A DNA stretch of 64,000 bases from Companilactobacillus ginsenosidimutans (GCF_001050475.1 NZ_CP012034.1:496001-560000); one strand, 5' to 3'; positions 44,701-53,560 are shown, numbered from the stretch's first letter. The notes: generated by a model from the sequence alone, not told the origin. Program-made: numbers and translations.

Positions 44701-45221
44701 TCTGAATAATTTTTATAAATCAAGTTCAATTCTTCAATTTTGCCTGCAAAAATATCATTATTATTCTTTTTGATTACTTCATCGACATCTTCAGGGGCAA
44801 CTTTACCATTTTGAAATTCAGTAAATTGACCTCGTAGCTGTTCAATAAATCCTGATTTGTCAGCCATTCCAGCTAGAATCTTCAATTCAGATTTATGTTG
44901 AGAAATAATACGACGAATAATCATCGCTGATTTTGTATCTGTGAGAGTTTCAATATTGAAGACATCTGTGCCACGTAAAAAATACCAGGCCAAACGTGAC
45001 AATGAAAAACATTGAACTTTACTACTTGCTACTAGCTCATCGTCACCTTGAATTTTTCCAAAATCGGTCAGAGTTCTGATTTCAGATTCAAATTTGATGT
45101 GGTTAGGAACAATAAAAAAGAATTCTCCATTTTTATCATTTTTGAAGTCTTTTTCAAATAATTCCATCATTTTTGCATGATGATCAAATTGGTTTTTACC
45201 TAAAATAAAATTAAGTGTCAT
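41694..45221 (-). CDS. addB: ATP-dependent nuclease subunit B (AddB/RexB type)
   Basis: 1175 residues, partner of AddA. The N-terminal Walker A of B. subtilis AddB is not present (FILGKNQFDHHAK instead), as in RexB-type subunits of Lactobacillales. The C-terminal nuclease motif AVIDYKSSAR is intact. The Cys cluster that follows the nuclease in B. subtilis AddB and binds Fe-S is absent: the region reads NNRTGLQFSDYKSILQFD. A GGAG box precedes the ATG. The 3' end overlaps addA. First gene of the leftward operon to nth. Confidence 0.94.
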   Translation of the reverse strand: MTLNFILGKNQFDHHAKMMELFEKDFKNDKNGEFFFIVPNHIKFESEIRTLTDFGKIQGDDELVASSKVQCFSLSRLAWYFLRGTDVFNIETLTDTKSAMIIRRIISQHKSELKILAGMADKSGFIEQLRGQFTEFQNGKVAPEDVDEVIKKNNNDIFAGKIEELNLIYKNYSEEISKFATNSFKLDALAEFFDQKINTSHYYFYIEGFSTFTAAELNVVQSILLNCGGINISLSLDKPLTKPLEKTDFYARPAGTFTQLSNIAHDNQISFHSILADRPRVSDDIAVLENYWIQSSGNDAIQPSKLNSRNSVQIWKSTNKQAEVSAVSTYIRQLVANQGYRYKDFLILARDLNQYSSFIEAFMDENEIPYFVDLQRKMSDHPFKKLVDLLFDLRNHGLRSEDAIALLRTELLIPEKYQDRDISEFRSAVDLLENYVLANGVTRKRWLGNDFESDAALDPETDSTIINNYQLINEMKNYIKDIYLTLDEYFKNDQKAIDAASFLYNFMDSRGVFNVLSKWQVRAVEQNDLTSADQPQQVVDKFNTILDEYVSVFGNEIFNSQDFIEILDSAFESAEYSQIPSTLDAVNISEIGMVQPNNRKITLILGATVNNMPGTSVSTSIIADNERELISDNLESGKYLNASDEVMNNSEPYLHDLTFTTPSQRLIFTYPNYTEDNKQQEISSYVSRIENNFDIEEQDILLNPTPNENRENEVLRYIGSPESSLNYIIRVSRAALDNKDKLSNQWKYIRSKLLTDDNEQATKVLNSLEYKNIPMDLKPETVEKLYGDNINVSISRLETFYQNEYEYFLKYGLKLQPRKVFEVTPAQTGSLYHAVLDGLVKMLNNQGVDIRNLNDQQLTDFVHDIFQQQIKLPENKIFLSSDRMGFISKKAEQTLLQLVKAIKQQLSRNKFVPRATEVAFGKMNNTKQDLPGLSYQIAGNHTINVRGKIDRIDEMSIDNTDYLAVIDYKSSARSFDFDNFLAGLTMQMPTYLENLVSNKNMFSSNNDVKIAGAFYAHISNPKIQLKKGINVEQELLKKFKLDGLIVDDDELLENLDSLMGRTSLILPIGQTKSKGISINSKSALSQEDLARILNYNQHLIKQAGEKIYSGKLQINPFRDSNNRTGLQFSDYKSILQFDAMLPENEYHEIINHGRNAKKEVLKRIQLILEDGNRNA

Positions 45222-45329
45222 ATTTTATTCTCCTATTATTGAAATTTTATCATAGTCAAAACGGTATAGAGTGGAAATAAGTCTCAAGTATGTTTAAAAT
45301 AAAGTCTTAGAGAAACTGAGGTGAATGCC

Positions 45330-46283
45330 GTGATTACAGGTATTGGGAAAAGTCATGGGAAAATGATAATGATGGGCGAACATGCTGTAGTGTATGGTTA
45401 TCCAGCAATTGCACTGCCCCTTGTTAGTATTCCAGCAATCGTTAGGATTAAGGAAAGTAAAGAAAAAACACTTTCATCCAATTATTTCGTTGGTAAGATT
45501 TCTGAATTACCAGAATCGTTGTCAGGCGTTAAGTACTTGATCGACGTTCTAGACAATGAAATGAACCAACACAAGATCAATTATTCTATCTCTATAGATA
45601 GTGGATTACCCATTGAAAGAGGCTTAGGATCATCAGCTGCCATCGGCGCGGCGATAACAAAAGCATTCTTCGATTTTTTTAAACGTCCACTTAATGAATC
45701 TAAGTTATTAGAACATATCAACAAATCAGAAACTGTAACACATGGAAAAGCCAGTGGTTTGGATGCACAAACGGTAATTTCCGACTTCCCTATTAAATTT
45801 AGTAAGGGAAATTCAGCAGAACACTTTTCATTCAAATCTGACGGATTTATTGTAATTGCTGATTCGGGTATAAAGGGAAAAACAAAGCAAACCGTTGGTG
45901 ACGTGAGAAAAATGTATGATTCAGACAAAGATACCGTTGGCCAAGAATTAAAAGATTTGGGTACACACACAGATGTAGCCGTCACCGCACTAAAAACTAA
46001 CAATCTCAAAAGACTTGGTGAAGTCTTTACAGACGCAAATAGTATTTTAAGCAAGTTAAATCTATCTGTTCCCAAAGTCGATCAACTCATTGACGCGGCT
46101 AATAGTGCAGGATCACTTGGTAGTAAAATTACTGGTGGCGGACGTGGTGGCTGTATTATTTGTGTGGCAAGAAACTTGACTAGTGCTCAAATGATCCAAA
46201 AAGCACTTTTAAAAAATGGTGCCGAACAAACATGGATTCAACCACTAGCTATTTATGAAAACGAGGAGACTGATATTGACTAA
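45330..46283 (+). CDS. mvaK1: Mevalonate kinase
   Basis: 317 residues, GHMP kinase family; phosphorylates mevalonate in the isoprenoid pathway that supplies undecaprenyl carriers and quinone chains. GKMIMMGEHAVVYG begins the protein, the ATP loop is ERGLGSSAAIGAA, and the C-terminal motif is KITGGGRGGC. Two GTG codons are possible; the GTG at 45330 is correctly spaced from GAGGTGA (45318-45324), while the one at 45321 overlaps it. First gene of a four-gene mevalonate operon, divergent from addB. Confidence 0.95.
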   Translation: MITGIGKSHGKMIMMGEHAVVYGYPAIALPLVSIPAIVRIKESKEKTLSSNYFVGKISELPESLSGVKYLIDVLDNEMNQHKINYSISIDSGLPIERGLGSSAAIGAAITKAFFDFFKRPLNESKLLEHINKSETVTHGKASGLDAQTVISDFPIKFSKGNSAEHFSFKSDGFIVIADSGIKGKTKQTVGDVRKMYDSDKDTVGQELKDLGTHTDVAVTALKTNNLKRLGEVFTDANSILSKLNLSVPKVDQLIDAANSAGSLGSKITGGGRGGCIICVARNLTSAQMIQKALLKNGAEQTWIQPLAIYENEETDID

Positions 46284-47241
46284 GACTGCAAGAGCATATA
46301 CAAACATTGCATTAATCAAGTATTGGGGTAAGAAAAACAAAAAGTTAAAACTCCCCTATACAAATAGTCTTTCTCTGACATTAGATAAGTTTTATACCGA
46401 CACAAAAAGTTCTGTGATTGATAATGATGAGGATATTGTGTCGCTAAACGGTGAAATACTGGACTTTAAGAAAAGTTTAAGGATAAAACGATACCTTGAT
46501 GTAGTCAGGAAAATGTACGATTTCGATGAACATCTAAAAATCGAGTCTGTAAATCATGTACCTTTGTCAGCTGGATTCGCCTCTTCTGCTTCAGGATTTG
46601 CTGCTTTAGCTGCATCAATAAATTCAACTATGAAACTTAATCTTACCAACCGACAGATTTCAACGCTTGCTAGGAATGGCTCTGGTTCCGCTTCACGATC
46701 CATTTATGGTGGTTTTGTTGAATGGCATGCTGGAAATGACAATGACAGTTCATACTCTGAACCTATTGATGAAAATCCTAAAACTGATATTGTTTTGCTC
46801 TCAGTTGTGATTTCTGAAGCTGAAAAAACTATCTCTTCAACAAACGGCATGGAATTATCAGTAAATACTTCCCCTTTTTATACAAATTGGAGTACACTAG
46901 TGGCTTCAGAGATAATCGAAATTAAGCAAGCAATTGCTCAAAATGATTTGCAAAAAATTGGTGAGATCTCTGAGCATAATGCTCTGTCCATGCATGCATT
47001 AACGCTCTCAGCTAATCCGCCATTCACATATTTCGCACCAGAAACAATCAAAATCATTCAGATAGTAAAGGCATTACGTCAAAAGGGAATTTTGGCATAT
47101 GTCACCATAGATGCCGGTCCAAATGTTAAAATAATTTGTAGTAATGAATCTGTTAATAAAGTTAAAAATTATATTAATGAACAATTACCAAAGGTCTCCA
47201 CATTTGAAGCACATATTGGAAAAGGTATACAATACATCTGA
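46276..47241 (+). CDS. mvaD: Diphosphomevalonate decarboxylase
   Basis: 321 residues, GHMP family; converts mevalonate diphosphate to isopentenyl diphosphate. Characteristic segments are ARAYTNIALIKYWGKK, NSLSLTL, SAGFASSASGFAAL and GSGSASRSIYGGFVEW, and the late TIDAGPNVK. The TTG at 46276 is 7 nt after GAGGAG and is chosen; the upstream ATG at 46255 has no ribosome binding site and adds residues not seen in the family. The start overlaps the end of mvaK1 by 8 nt. Confidence 0.95.
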   Translation: MTKTARAYTNIALIKYWGKKNKKLKLPYTNSLSLTLDKFYTDTKSSVIDNDEDIVSLNGEILDFKKSLRIKRYLDVVRKMYDFDEHLKIESVNHVPLSAGFASSASGFAALAASINSTMKLNLTNRQISTLARNGSGSASRSIYGGFVEWHAGNDNDSSYSEPIDENPKTDIVLLSVVISEAEKTISSTNGMELSVNTSPFYTNWSTLVASEIIEIKQAIAQNDLQKIGEISEHNALSMHALTLSANPPFTYFAPETIKIIQIVKALRQKGILAYVTIDAGPNVKIICSNESVNKVKNYINEQLPKVSTFEAHIGKGIQYI

Positions 47242-47253
47242 TATTGGAAAGGT

Positions 47254-48342
47254 ATGATATTTTTGTCCACTGGAAAAGCACCTGGAAAACTATACTTAGC
47301 AGGAGAATATGCAGTCGTTGAGACTGGCTTCCCTGCCGTGATTGCATCTGTAAATCAATACGTAACAGTAACTGTCACAGAGGCAAAAGATAGCGGGACT
47401 ATTCAATCAAAAAACTTAAATAAAGAATTAATTCACTGGAACCGTCAAGGAACAGAATTAGTCTTCGATGATACAGAAAGCCAATTAGCCTATATATTAA
47501 CTGCTATCAAGTTTGTTGAACGATACGCATTAGAAAAACATAAAAAACTTGCCTACTACGATTTACACGTTACAAGTGAGCTTGATTCAAGGGATGGTAA
47601 AAAATTTGGTCTAGGTAGCTCAGCAGCTGTTACTGTAGCAGTTGTTAAAGCACTAGGCTCCTTTTATGACCTTGATTTGTCAAAAATGGATGTCTACAAG
47701 CTATCTTCCATTGCCCATTTATCTGTTCAAGGAAATGGTAGTCTTGGCGATATTGCTGCCAGCGCTTTTGGTGGAATCATTGCCTACAAATCACCAGATC
47801 GTAACTGGGTTTTCAATATGGTTAGAAACCATAGTTTGGGTAAGCTTCTCAAACTCGACTGGCCTAATCTAAAAATCGAACCACTAAAATTACCTAAAGA
47901 ACTTGAAATGGTCGTTGGTTGGACAGGATCACCTGCATCAACTTCTATTCTTGTCGACAGAATTGCATTGACTAAGGCTCAAAAAGTTGAAAAGTACCAA
48001 CATTTTCTTAAATCAAGTCGTAAGAGTGTTGAAAAACTTATTGACGGATTTAAAGATAGTGATGCTGACAAAATTAAAGCTATGATTAGTAATAATCGTC
48101 AGTTACTTACTGATTTAGCTAAGTTTAGTAATGTCCACATTGAAACGAAACTACTTACGAAGCTTTGTGATATCGCCGAAAAACTCGGTGGAGCGGCCAA
48201 AACATCAGGAGCTGGTGGTGGTGATTGTGGAATCGTCATTGGCGATAAAAATGTTAATGTTGATAACCTTAAAAAAGAATGGAAAAAAGTGGGAATCACT
48301 CCTCTTAAACTAAAAATTGGAGATATTATAGACCATGCCTAA
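47254..48342 (+). CDS. mvaK2: Phosphomevalonate kinase
   Basis: 362 residues, GHMP kinase; phosphorylates 5-phosphomevalonate. APGKLYLAGEYAVVE lies at the N-terminus, FGLGSSAAVTVAVVKAL is the ATP loop and KTSGAGGGDCGI the C-terminal motif. The start is uncertain: the ATG at 47254 is only 3 nt from GGAAAGG, and a TTG at 47263 (reading STGKAPGK) is better spaced. It overlaps fni by 8 nt. Confidence 0.94.
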   Translation: MIFLSTGKAPGKLYLAGEYAVVETGFPAVIASVNQYVTVTVTEAKDSGTIQSKNLNKELIHWNRQGTELVFDDTESQLAYILTAIKFVERYALEKHKKLAYYDLHVTSELDSRDGKKFGLGSSAAVTVAVVKALGSFYDLDLSKMDVYKLSSIAHLSVQGNGSLGDIAASAFGGIIAYKSPDRNWVFNMVRNHSLGKLLKLDWPNLKIEPLKLPKELEMVVGWTGSPASTSILVDRIALTKAQKVEKYQHFLKSSRKSVEKLIDGFKDSDADKIKAMISNNRQLLTDLAKFSNVHIETKLLTKLCDIAEKLGGAAKTSGAGGGDCGIVIGDKNVNVDNLKKEWKKVGITPLKLKIGDIIDHA

Positions 48343-49384
48343 ACAGGATGAACAAATTCAACGTAAGGTTGAGCATCTATTTCTAGCAGAAAAATATTTC
48401 TCAGATGAATCTTACACGGGCTTTGACCAAGTAAGACTTATTCACGATGCCCTACCCGAGTTGAAAACATCCGAGATAGACCTATCTACAGATTTCTTTG
48501 GTTATAAAGCTGACTTTCCATTTTATTTCAACGCTATTACCGGTGGTTCTGAACAGTCAAAGAAATTCAATTCAGAATTGGCGATCCTTGCACACGAATT
48601 TAATATTCCTGTTTCTAGTGGATCTATGGGCGTATACTTTCGCCTCCCACAAACCAAGTCTAGTTTCACAGTTTTGAGAGAAAAAAATCCAGATGGATTT
48701 GTTTTTGCTAATGTTTCAGGAAAAGCAAACTTAGAGCAGGCACAAGCTGCAGTGGATTTGGTTTCAGCTAATGCATTGCAAATCCATTTGAATGTTATTC
48801 AAGAACTAGCAATGCCAGAAGGTGACAGAGACTTTAACTGGTCAGATAATATTAAACAAATAGTTGCTGGATTATCTGTACCCGTTGTTGTAAAGGAAGT
48901 TGGATTTGGTATTTCAAAGGACACGCTAGAAAAAATATCAAACTTAGGTGTTAAAAATGTTGATATATCAGGTTTTGGTGGAACTGATTTTGCTGAGATT
49001 GAAAGTGCCAGAAATCATGATTTAGATTTAACAAACCTTGATTTAACCTCACTTTCTACGGTTGAGTCTTTAATCGAAAGCAAAGCTGTTCAATCCAAAT
49101 TAAATATTTTTGCTTCAGGCGGTATCCGGTCTGCATTTGACGTTGTAAAATCACTTCGAATGGGTGCACACGCAGTGGGTATCTCAGGATTAGCACTTCA
49201 TCATTTACAAAAGTACTCTTTGGATGAAACTAGAATATTTTTTGAAACAATGGCACTTGAAATCAAAATCATCATGGCCGCAATTGGTGCAAAAAATATT
49301 TCAGAGATTCAAAAAGCCCCTGTCGTTTTTGACACGGACTTAATAAATTACGCAAAACAACGCAATATTAACTTAACGTCTTAA
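48335..49384 (+). CDS. fni: Type 2 isopentenyl-diphosphate delta-isomerase
   Basis: A 349-residue FMN- and NADPH-dependent enzyme that interconverts IPP and DMAPP, closing the mevalonate route. It has FYFNAITGGS, VSSGSMGVYF, QIHLNVIQELAMPEGDRDF, DISGFGGTDF and FASGGIRSAFDVVKSLRMGA, all typical of Fni. The 3' end overlaps the convergent RsmF-like gene by 12 nt, and a terminator lies in this overlap. Confidence 0.96.
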   Translation: MPKQDEQIQRKVEHLFLAEKYFSDESYTGFDQVRLIHDALPELKTSEIDLSTDFFGYKADFPFYFNAITGGSEQSKKFNSELAILAHEFNIPVSSGSMGVYFRLPQTKSSFTVLREKNPDGFVFANVSGKANLEQAQAAVDLVSANALQIHLNVIQELAMPEGDRDFNWSDNIKQIVAGLSVPVVVKEVGFGISKDTLEKISNLGVKNVDISGFGGTDFAEIESARNHDLDLTNLDLTSLSTVESLIESKAVQSKLNIFASGGIRSAFDVVKSLRMGAHAVGISGLALHHLQKYSLDETRIFFETMALEIKIIMAAIGAKNISEIQKAPVVFDTDLINYAKQRNINLTS

Positions 49385-50725
49385 TCCTTTTGGATAGACG
49401 TTTTTTATTTGCTTATTGCTGTATCTTCCCCAGCTGAATAATTTTCCTTGGAAACTGACGCCAATCCATTTATTTGAAAAACTTGGTTGATCGGCAACCA
49501 TGACGGTCTCACCATGTAAATACTTTTTGTATTCAGAATCATCTAATTCATAAATACCCTTTAAATCATCAGGCTTGGCAGCTAATATCATGGCGATATC
49601 TGGCTCAAGTCTATTTTTTTTGAATTCTCCTAATTTTAAGCCATTTCTCAAAACATGTAACTTTTTGAATTTATTATCCAATGATGCTGCTTGAAAGAGA
49701 AAATCATTTATCTTTAATAAATTTGTATGAGGAGTGTAGGTCAAGTTTTCATCTGAGAACTTATCTATTAGTTTGCTATCTTCTTTTTTAACACCAGAAT
49801 TGATTGGTTTCACGCGGATCTCTGATGGTGTACCTGATTTCTCAAGTTTACACATAAAGTGCCCTTCACCATTGAACTGATCAGGAAACATGCGCAACGC
49901 CTTAGTTAATTCGGGATTGTTATTACCCCATGCTGGCATTCCATTTTCCATACCAGGATATTTTTCGACATTTTGCAAGGAAATATCAGGATGGGAATTA
50001 AGAAAGAAATCAATATTTTGCTCATTTTCTTCAGGCGAAAAAGTGCAAGTGGAATAAACTAATGTCCCCCCTGGTTTAAGCATCTTGTAAGCTGACTCCA
50101 AAATATGCTTTTGACGATTAGCACACTGCTCCACATAATCTTGAGACCAATATTTAACTGATTCCGGATCCTTTCTAAACATGCCTTCACCAGAACATGG
50201 TGCATCGACTAATATTTTGTCAAAATATCCTTCAAAGGTTTTTTCCATATCTTTTGGTGAATTATTAGTAACGATAGTATTTGTAATACCCATTCTTTCG
50301 ATATTAGAGGACAGAACCTTGGCACGCTTATAATTTATTTCATTACTGACTAAAAGTCCCTTAGAGCACATTATATTGGCTAAATAAGTTGTTTTACTAC
50401 CCGGTGCCGCACAAAGATCCAATACAACATCTGATTTCGTTGGATTCAACAACTCGGAAACATACATTGCACTTGGTTCTTGACTGTATAAGTAACCAGA
50501 AATATGGTCAATACTATTGCCATCAATATCTCCATAGTATCCAATTTTCGAATATGGAATTGGACGATCAAGGCTCACTGAAACGTTTCGAAAATCAGGT
50601 TTAAGTGGATTAAGTCTGAACGAATTCTCACTGGTTGATTCAATTGCTTCGAAAAGCTTGTCTGCTCGATCACCCAATAATTCAGAATATTTGTCTTTAA
50701 AGTCTGTACTTAGTTCGACATTCAT
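49373..50725 (-). CDS. rsmF: NOL1/NOP2/Sun family rRNA (cytosine-5) methyltransferase, RsmF-like
   Basis: 450 residues. The SAM-dependent m5C methyltransferase core has DLCAAPGSKTTYLA (motif I), VDAPCSGEGMFRKDP (motif IV Cys) and YSTCTFSPEENE (catalytic Cys). The C-terminal 150 residues include the extra RsmF/YebU-type PUA-like domain. The expected target is a 16S rRNA cytosine, but it is not proven by sequence. It is the last of three closely spaced leftward genes (3-nt gap to the membrane protein gene). Confidence 0.92.
   Translation of the reverse strand: MNVELSTDFKDKYSELLGDRADKLFEAIESTSENSFRLNPLKPDFRNVSVSLDRPIPYSKIGYYGDIDGNSIDHISGYLYSQEPSAMYVSELLNPTKSDVVLDLCAAPGSKTTYLANIMCSKGLLVSNEINYKRAKVLSSNIERMGITNTIVTNNSPKDMEKTFEGYFDKILVDAPCSGEGMFRKDPESVKYWSQDYVEQCANRQKHILESAYKMLKPGGTLVYSTCTFSPEENEQNIDFFLNSHPDISLQNVEKYPGMENGMPAWGNNNPELTKALRMFPDQFNGEGHFMCKLEKSGTPSEIRVKPINSGVKKEDSKLIDKFSDENLTYTPHTNLLKINDFLFQAASLDNKFKKLHVLRNGLKLGEFKKNRLEPDIAMILAAKPDDLKGIYELDDSEYKKYLHGETVMVADQPSFSNKWIGVSFQGKLFSWGRYSNKQIKNVYPKGLRR
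49375..49406 (+). terminator. Terminator of the mevalonate operon, inside overlapping gene ends
   Basis: AACGTCT...ATCC pairs with GGATAGACGTT around TTTT, with a 2-nt bulge, followed by a T-rich tract. It lies in the last bases of fni and in the coding end of the convergent rsmF-like gene. Confidence 0.8.
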
Positions 50726-50728
50726 AAA

Positions 50729-51706
50729 TTAATTATCACTCCGTTTTTTTACAAAATAAATTTGATAAATTCCAACAGCCAATGCCGTCAGCATTGATAA
50801 AATAACATACGTATCAAAAGTTGAATGAGAAATGATTACTATTTTCCATTGACTCCATAAGAATGCGGCTATATAAGGGATCATCGTGAACAATAAGTAT
50901 CTAATCAACAAACCATTACGATAGTTGTTTTTCAAGTCACCGGTCAACTGAGTTTTCTTAATGTCAAATCTCAGAGGTAATAATATGTATATTTCAACAG
51001 CAATTGCGGCGATAAATGTAAATAGTAATGAGACTATATAGAGGTTCCCATTGTTACTTGTTTGGACCGCACTAAAGTCATCACTGGTTGGGTTATATTT
51101 ATGTGTTGAAGTAACCCGCATTATTTTTTTAATCTTGCCTAAATCTTGTTTAGAAGAAACTGCCCTACCATCAATTACAGGAATGACATCCTTCAAGGTT
51201 TTCTTGATTTTTGGCTGAGTTGGTGAAAGTGATACCAGTGTTTGCTCATTTAAAATATCGGCATTATTGAACCCGATGTTTCCAATCACCGAAATATACC
51301 TATTGCCAGACTTTATATAAGCTTGACTTTGTGGTTTATAACTTGAAATATCTGATTGTTGCCCTTGTACGGCAAACGGAATTTGAGATTTAAAATCGGT
51401 TTGAGAAAAATAACGTCCCGAAATAGTGGGTATCTTCTTTAAAGTATGATTGCTATATATGTAACCAAAACTATTATTGTTTTTATCAAAGAAAATAATT
51501 TGATAATGTCCAACATCGGATTCACTGAGCTTTTTGACGACATTTGTGACATTCTTTTTAGAATTTGTCTTTAAAACCGTTGCATCTTCACTCATGCCAA
51601 GGCGATTCATCGTATTGTTATATTTAATTGAGTCGTTTTTAGAAATTGCAACGGCTGCCAGAAGAACTATAAAAAAGATAATGATGCTGGAAATAATTTT
51701 TTTCAT
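50729..51706 (-). CDS. Hypothetical membrane protein with large extracytoplasmic domain
   Basis: 325 residues, family not recognised. One N-terminal membrane helix (about 4-22) is followed by an external domain of about 200 residues and three C-terminal membrane helices (about 223-245, 265-287, 297-318). This layout recalls the outer domain plus partial transmembrane block of FtsX/MacB-type permeases, but I see no specific motif and no ATPase nearby. The ATG at 51706 has AGGTGA 5 nt upstream and is preferred to the GTG at 51715. It lies between the methyltransferase genes with 3-nt and 12-nt gaps, so it is cotranscribed with them. Confidence 0.7.
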   Translation of the reverse strand: MKKIISSIIIFFIVLLAAVAISKNDSIKYNNTMNRLGMSEDATVLKTNSKKNVTNVVKKLSESDVGHYQIIFFDKNNNSFGYIYSNHTLKKIPTISGRYFSQTDFKSQIPFAVQGQQSDISSYKPQSQAYIKSGNRYISVIGNIGFNNADILNEQTLVSLSPTQPKIKKTLKDVIPVIDGRAVSSKQDLGKIKKIMRVTSTHKYNPTSDDFSAVQTSNNGNLYIVSLLFTFIAAIAVEIYILLPLRFDIKKTQLTGDLKNNYRNGLLIRYLLFTMIPYIAAFLWSQWKIVIISHSTFDTYVILSMLTALAVGIYQIYFVKKRSDN

Positions 51707-51718
51707 TGAAATCACCTA

Positions 51719-52480
51719 TTAATGTATTAAGAAAATTTTATCATGAACTAAGTCATATGTGGAATAAACATCATTTAGCCGATTAATTCTTTCATCATTG
51801 ACTTCTTCGGCATTTTCCCAAAATCTTCGACTGTTTGTTGCGCCATATTTTTCACCAATTACAAAGAAGTTTAGATTAGTCTTTCTTATTTTCTGAAGTA
51901 TCTCATAGTCAATTTCGTTTCGATCAGGGCTCCACGCTAAAACTACGGAATTAACTTCTGGACCATATATATCCAAAGCGGATAAGGCATCCATTTTTTC
52001 AACTTTCGACATCATTTGATGCCCAGTTTGACTTTGATTTGACCAACTCAAATTGTCAGTACAAACAGATTCAATGCCATTATCATTGAATCCACGTGTA
52101 ATGTAGCCATTTCCACCCATAAGTTCAAGGTATGATCCATCAGGAAATTCAAGTGACCATTCCTTCATTAGTGACTGTGTAATTGTTGCCCAATAGCCAA
52201 ATCTGCTTTGTAAATATGTTCTGAATTCGCTTAACTGTTTATCAAACAGTTGTAATGTATCGACCATTTGTTGAAATTTATCTTGATCAAGAATCATATT
52301 GCTCTGAAGATATCTTTCAATATCTTTTGTTGTCAATTCAAATTGAGGAAATCTGTATTTTGGTAACTCTCCTGCCTTGAGTGCTTCAACAACATGCTGC
52401 ATAAAATTAATTCGAGCATTGAAAACCTTTGGCTGAGGTAAAGTTGAGACTATTTCTCGCAAGTTGTTAATGTAATCCAT
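51719..52480 (-). CDS. Putative SAM-dependent methyltransferase
   Basis: 253 residues. A helical N-terminal half (1-115) is followed by a probable Rossmann methyltransferase domain with the glycine motif YLELMGGNGYITRGF (about 119-133) and an acidic strand end VCTDNLSW. VVLAWSPDR takes the place of a normal motif IV. The substrate is unknown. Similar proteins are common in lactobacilli. An AGAAGGAC box precedes the ATG. First gene of the three-gene leftward group ending with rsmF, divergent from lepB. Confidence 0.65.
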   Translation of the reverse strand: MDYINNLREIVSTLPQPKVFNARINFMQHVVEALKAGELPKYRFPQFELTTKDIERYLQSNMILDQDKFQQMVDTLQLFDKQLSEFRTYLQSRFGYWATITQSLMKEWSLEFPDGSYLELMGGNGYITRGFNDNGIESVCTDNLSWSNQSQTGHQMMSKVEKMDALSALDIYGPEVNSVVLAWSPDRNEIDYEILQKIRKTNLNFFVIGEKYGATNSRRFWENAEEVNDERINRLNDVYSTYDLVHDKIFLIH

Positions 52481-52586
52481 AATTTATAGTCCTTCTGGTA
52501 ATTTAATCATTCCCTTATACTACATTTTATTTCAAATAATTGCCAAAAAGTGTAATATTCTAGTTAGTACAAGTTTGAGGTGAAAT

Positions 52587-53246
52587 ATGGCAAAAAATAA
52601 TAAGAAGCAAAAGGCAGAGAAGGAAGAATCCGGGTGGAAGTTCTGGCTGCAAACAATCGCGCTAACGATTGCTCTTTATGCAGTCATTATGTTGGCCTTT
52701 AAATTCACGCTTGCTAATGAGCGTGTTTCTGGACCTTCAATGCAACCAACGTTTGAAAACGGCGAAAAGCTATTAGCTGTTAAGCATACTAATATTCAAC
52801 GTGGTGATGTAATTATTCTAAAGGCTCCAGATGAGCCTGGTGCATTTTACATCAAACGTGTAATCGGTATGCCTGGTGACAAAATTGTTTCAAAGAACAA
52901 CAAAATGTACATTAACGGAAAGCTGTATAAAGAATCATTTCTTGATGCAGGTTCTAAGCTAAAAGAAGGAGATGGAAATATATTTGCCGGCCGCGCTTAC
53001 AGCTGGACATATGATTTCACTCTTAGTCGTTTAGCTCAATCACCTGAATATCAACAAATTTACAGCAAGAGCTATTTGAATAAAGTTAAGAAAACAAATG
53101 AAGTTCCCTCAGGCACATACTTCGTAATGGGTGATCACAGAACTGTTTCAAAAGACAGTCGATTGATTGGATTCATCAAGAAGAGCAGCATTGTGGGCGA
53201 AGTCAAATGGCGTTATTGGCCAATGAACAAGTGGACAATCTTTTAA
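52587..53246 (+). CDS. lepB: Signal peptidase I
   Basis: 219 residues. A membrane-bound Ser/Lys protease that removes signal peptides from exported proteins. One membrane helix (about 22-42) is followed by the catalytic Ser motif SGPSMQPT (about 50-57), the Lys motif YIKRVIGMPGD (about 90-100) and the MGDHRTVSKDSR box. A long insertion (about 120-165) separates the beta domains. GAGGTG lies 6 nt before the ATG. It stands alone. Confidence 0.95.
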   Translation: MAKNNKKQKAEKEESGWKFWLQTIALTIALYAVIMLAFKFTLANERVSGPSMQPTFENGEKLLAVKHTNIQRGDVIILKAPDEPGAFYIKRVIGMPGDKIVSKNNKMYINGKLYKESFLDAGSKLKEGDGNIFAGRAYSWTYDFTLSRLAQSPEYQQIYSKSYLNKVKKTNEVPSGTYFVMGDHRTVSKDSRLIGFIKKSSIVGEVKWRYWPMNKWTIF

Positions 53247-53304
53247 AAGTTTTGTTCAGAGTTAATTCTTAATGCTATGATGAAGTTATTGGAGGTCATG
53301 ATTG

Positions 53305-53490
53305 ATGGATAAAACTAATATTTCAGAAGCTATTATTCAATACGAAAAAGACAAGAATATGAATGACACACAGTTTGCATTTGAAAGTCACCTTTCGGTC
53401 GAACGAGTTCATAACCTCAAGTCTGGTGAATATGAAGCTTCACCTGATGAAATAAAAACAGTACTTGAATACATTAAATTGCACAGTTAA
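53305..53490 (+). CDS. Small helix-turn-helix-like protein
   Basis: 61 residues, all-helical and charged, with a segment (DTQFAFESHLSVERVHNLKSG) that reads like a short HTH of the XRE type. Similar small proteins of unknown function are common in Lactobacillaceae; I recall a family named LBP_cg2779, but cannot confirm the match. The ATG at 53305 is 9 nt after GGAGG. It has its own terminator and no operon partner. Confidence 0.65.
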   Translation: MDKTNISEAIIQYEKDKNMNDTQFAFESHLSVERVHNLKSGEYEASPDEIKTVLEYIKLHS

Positions 53491-53529
53491 TAACCAATTG
53501 TAAGTTATAAAATAAGAATTAGATTTTAA

Positions 53530-53560
53530 AAAAGGTCCGATTAAGTTCGGTCCTTTTTTT
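53530..53560 (+). terminator. Terminator after the small HTH-like gene
   Basis: AAAGGTCCGA pairs with TCGGTCCTTT (one mismatch), followed by seven T in total, 40 nt after the stop codon. Confidence 0.85.

Noticed and set aside
45581..46075. 164-codon ORF antisense to mvaK1
   Set aside because: It lies wholly inside a well-supported gene, lacks a ribosome binding site and matches no family.
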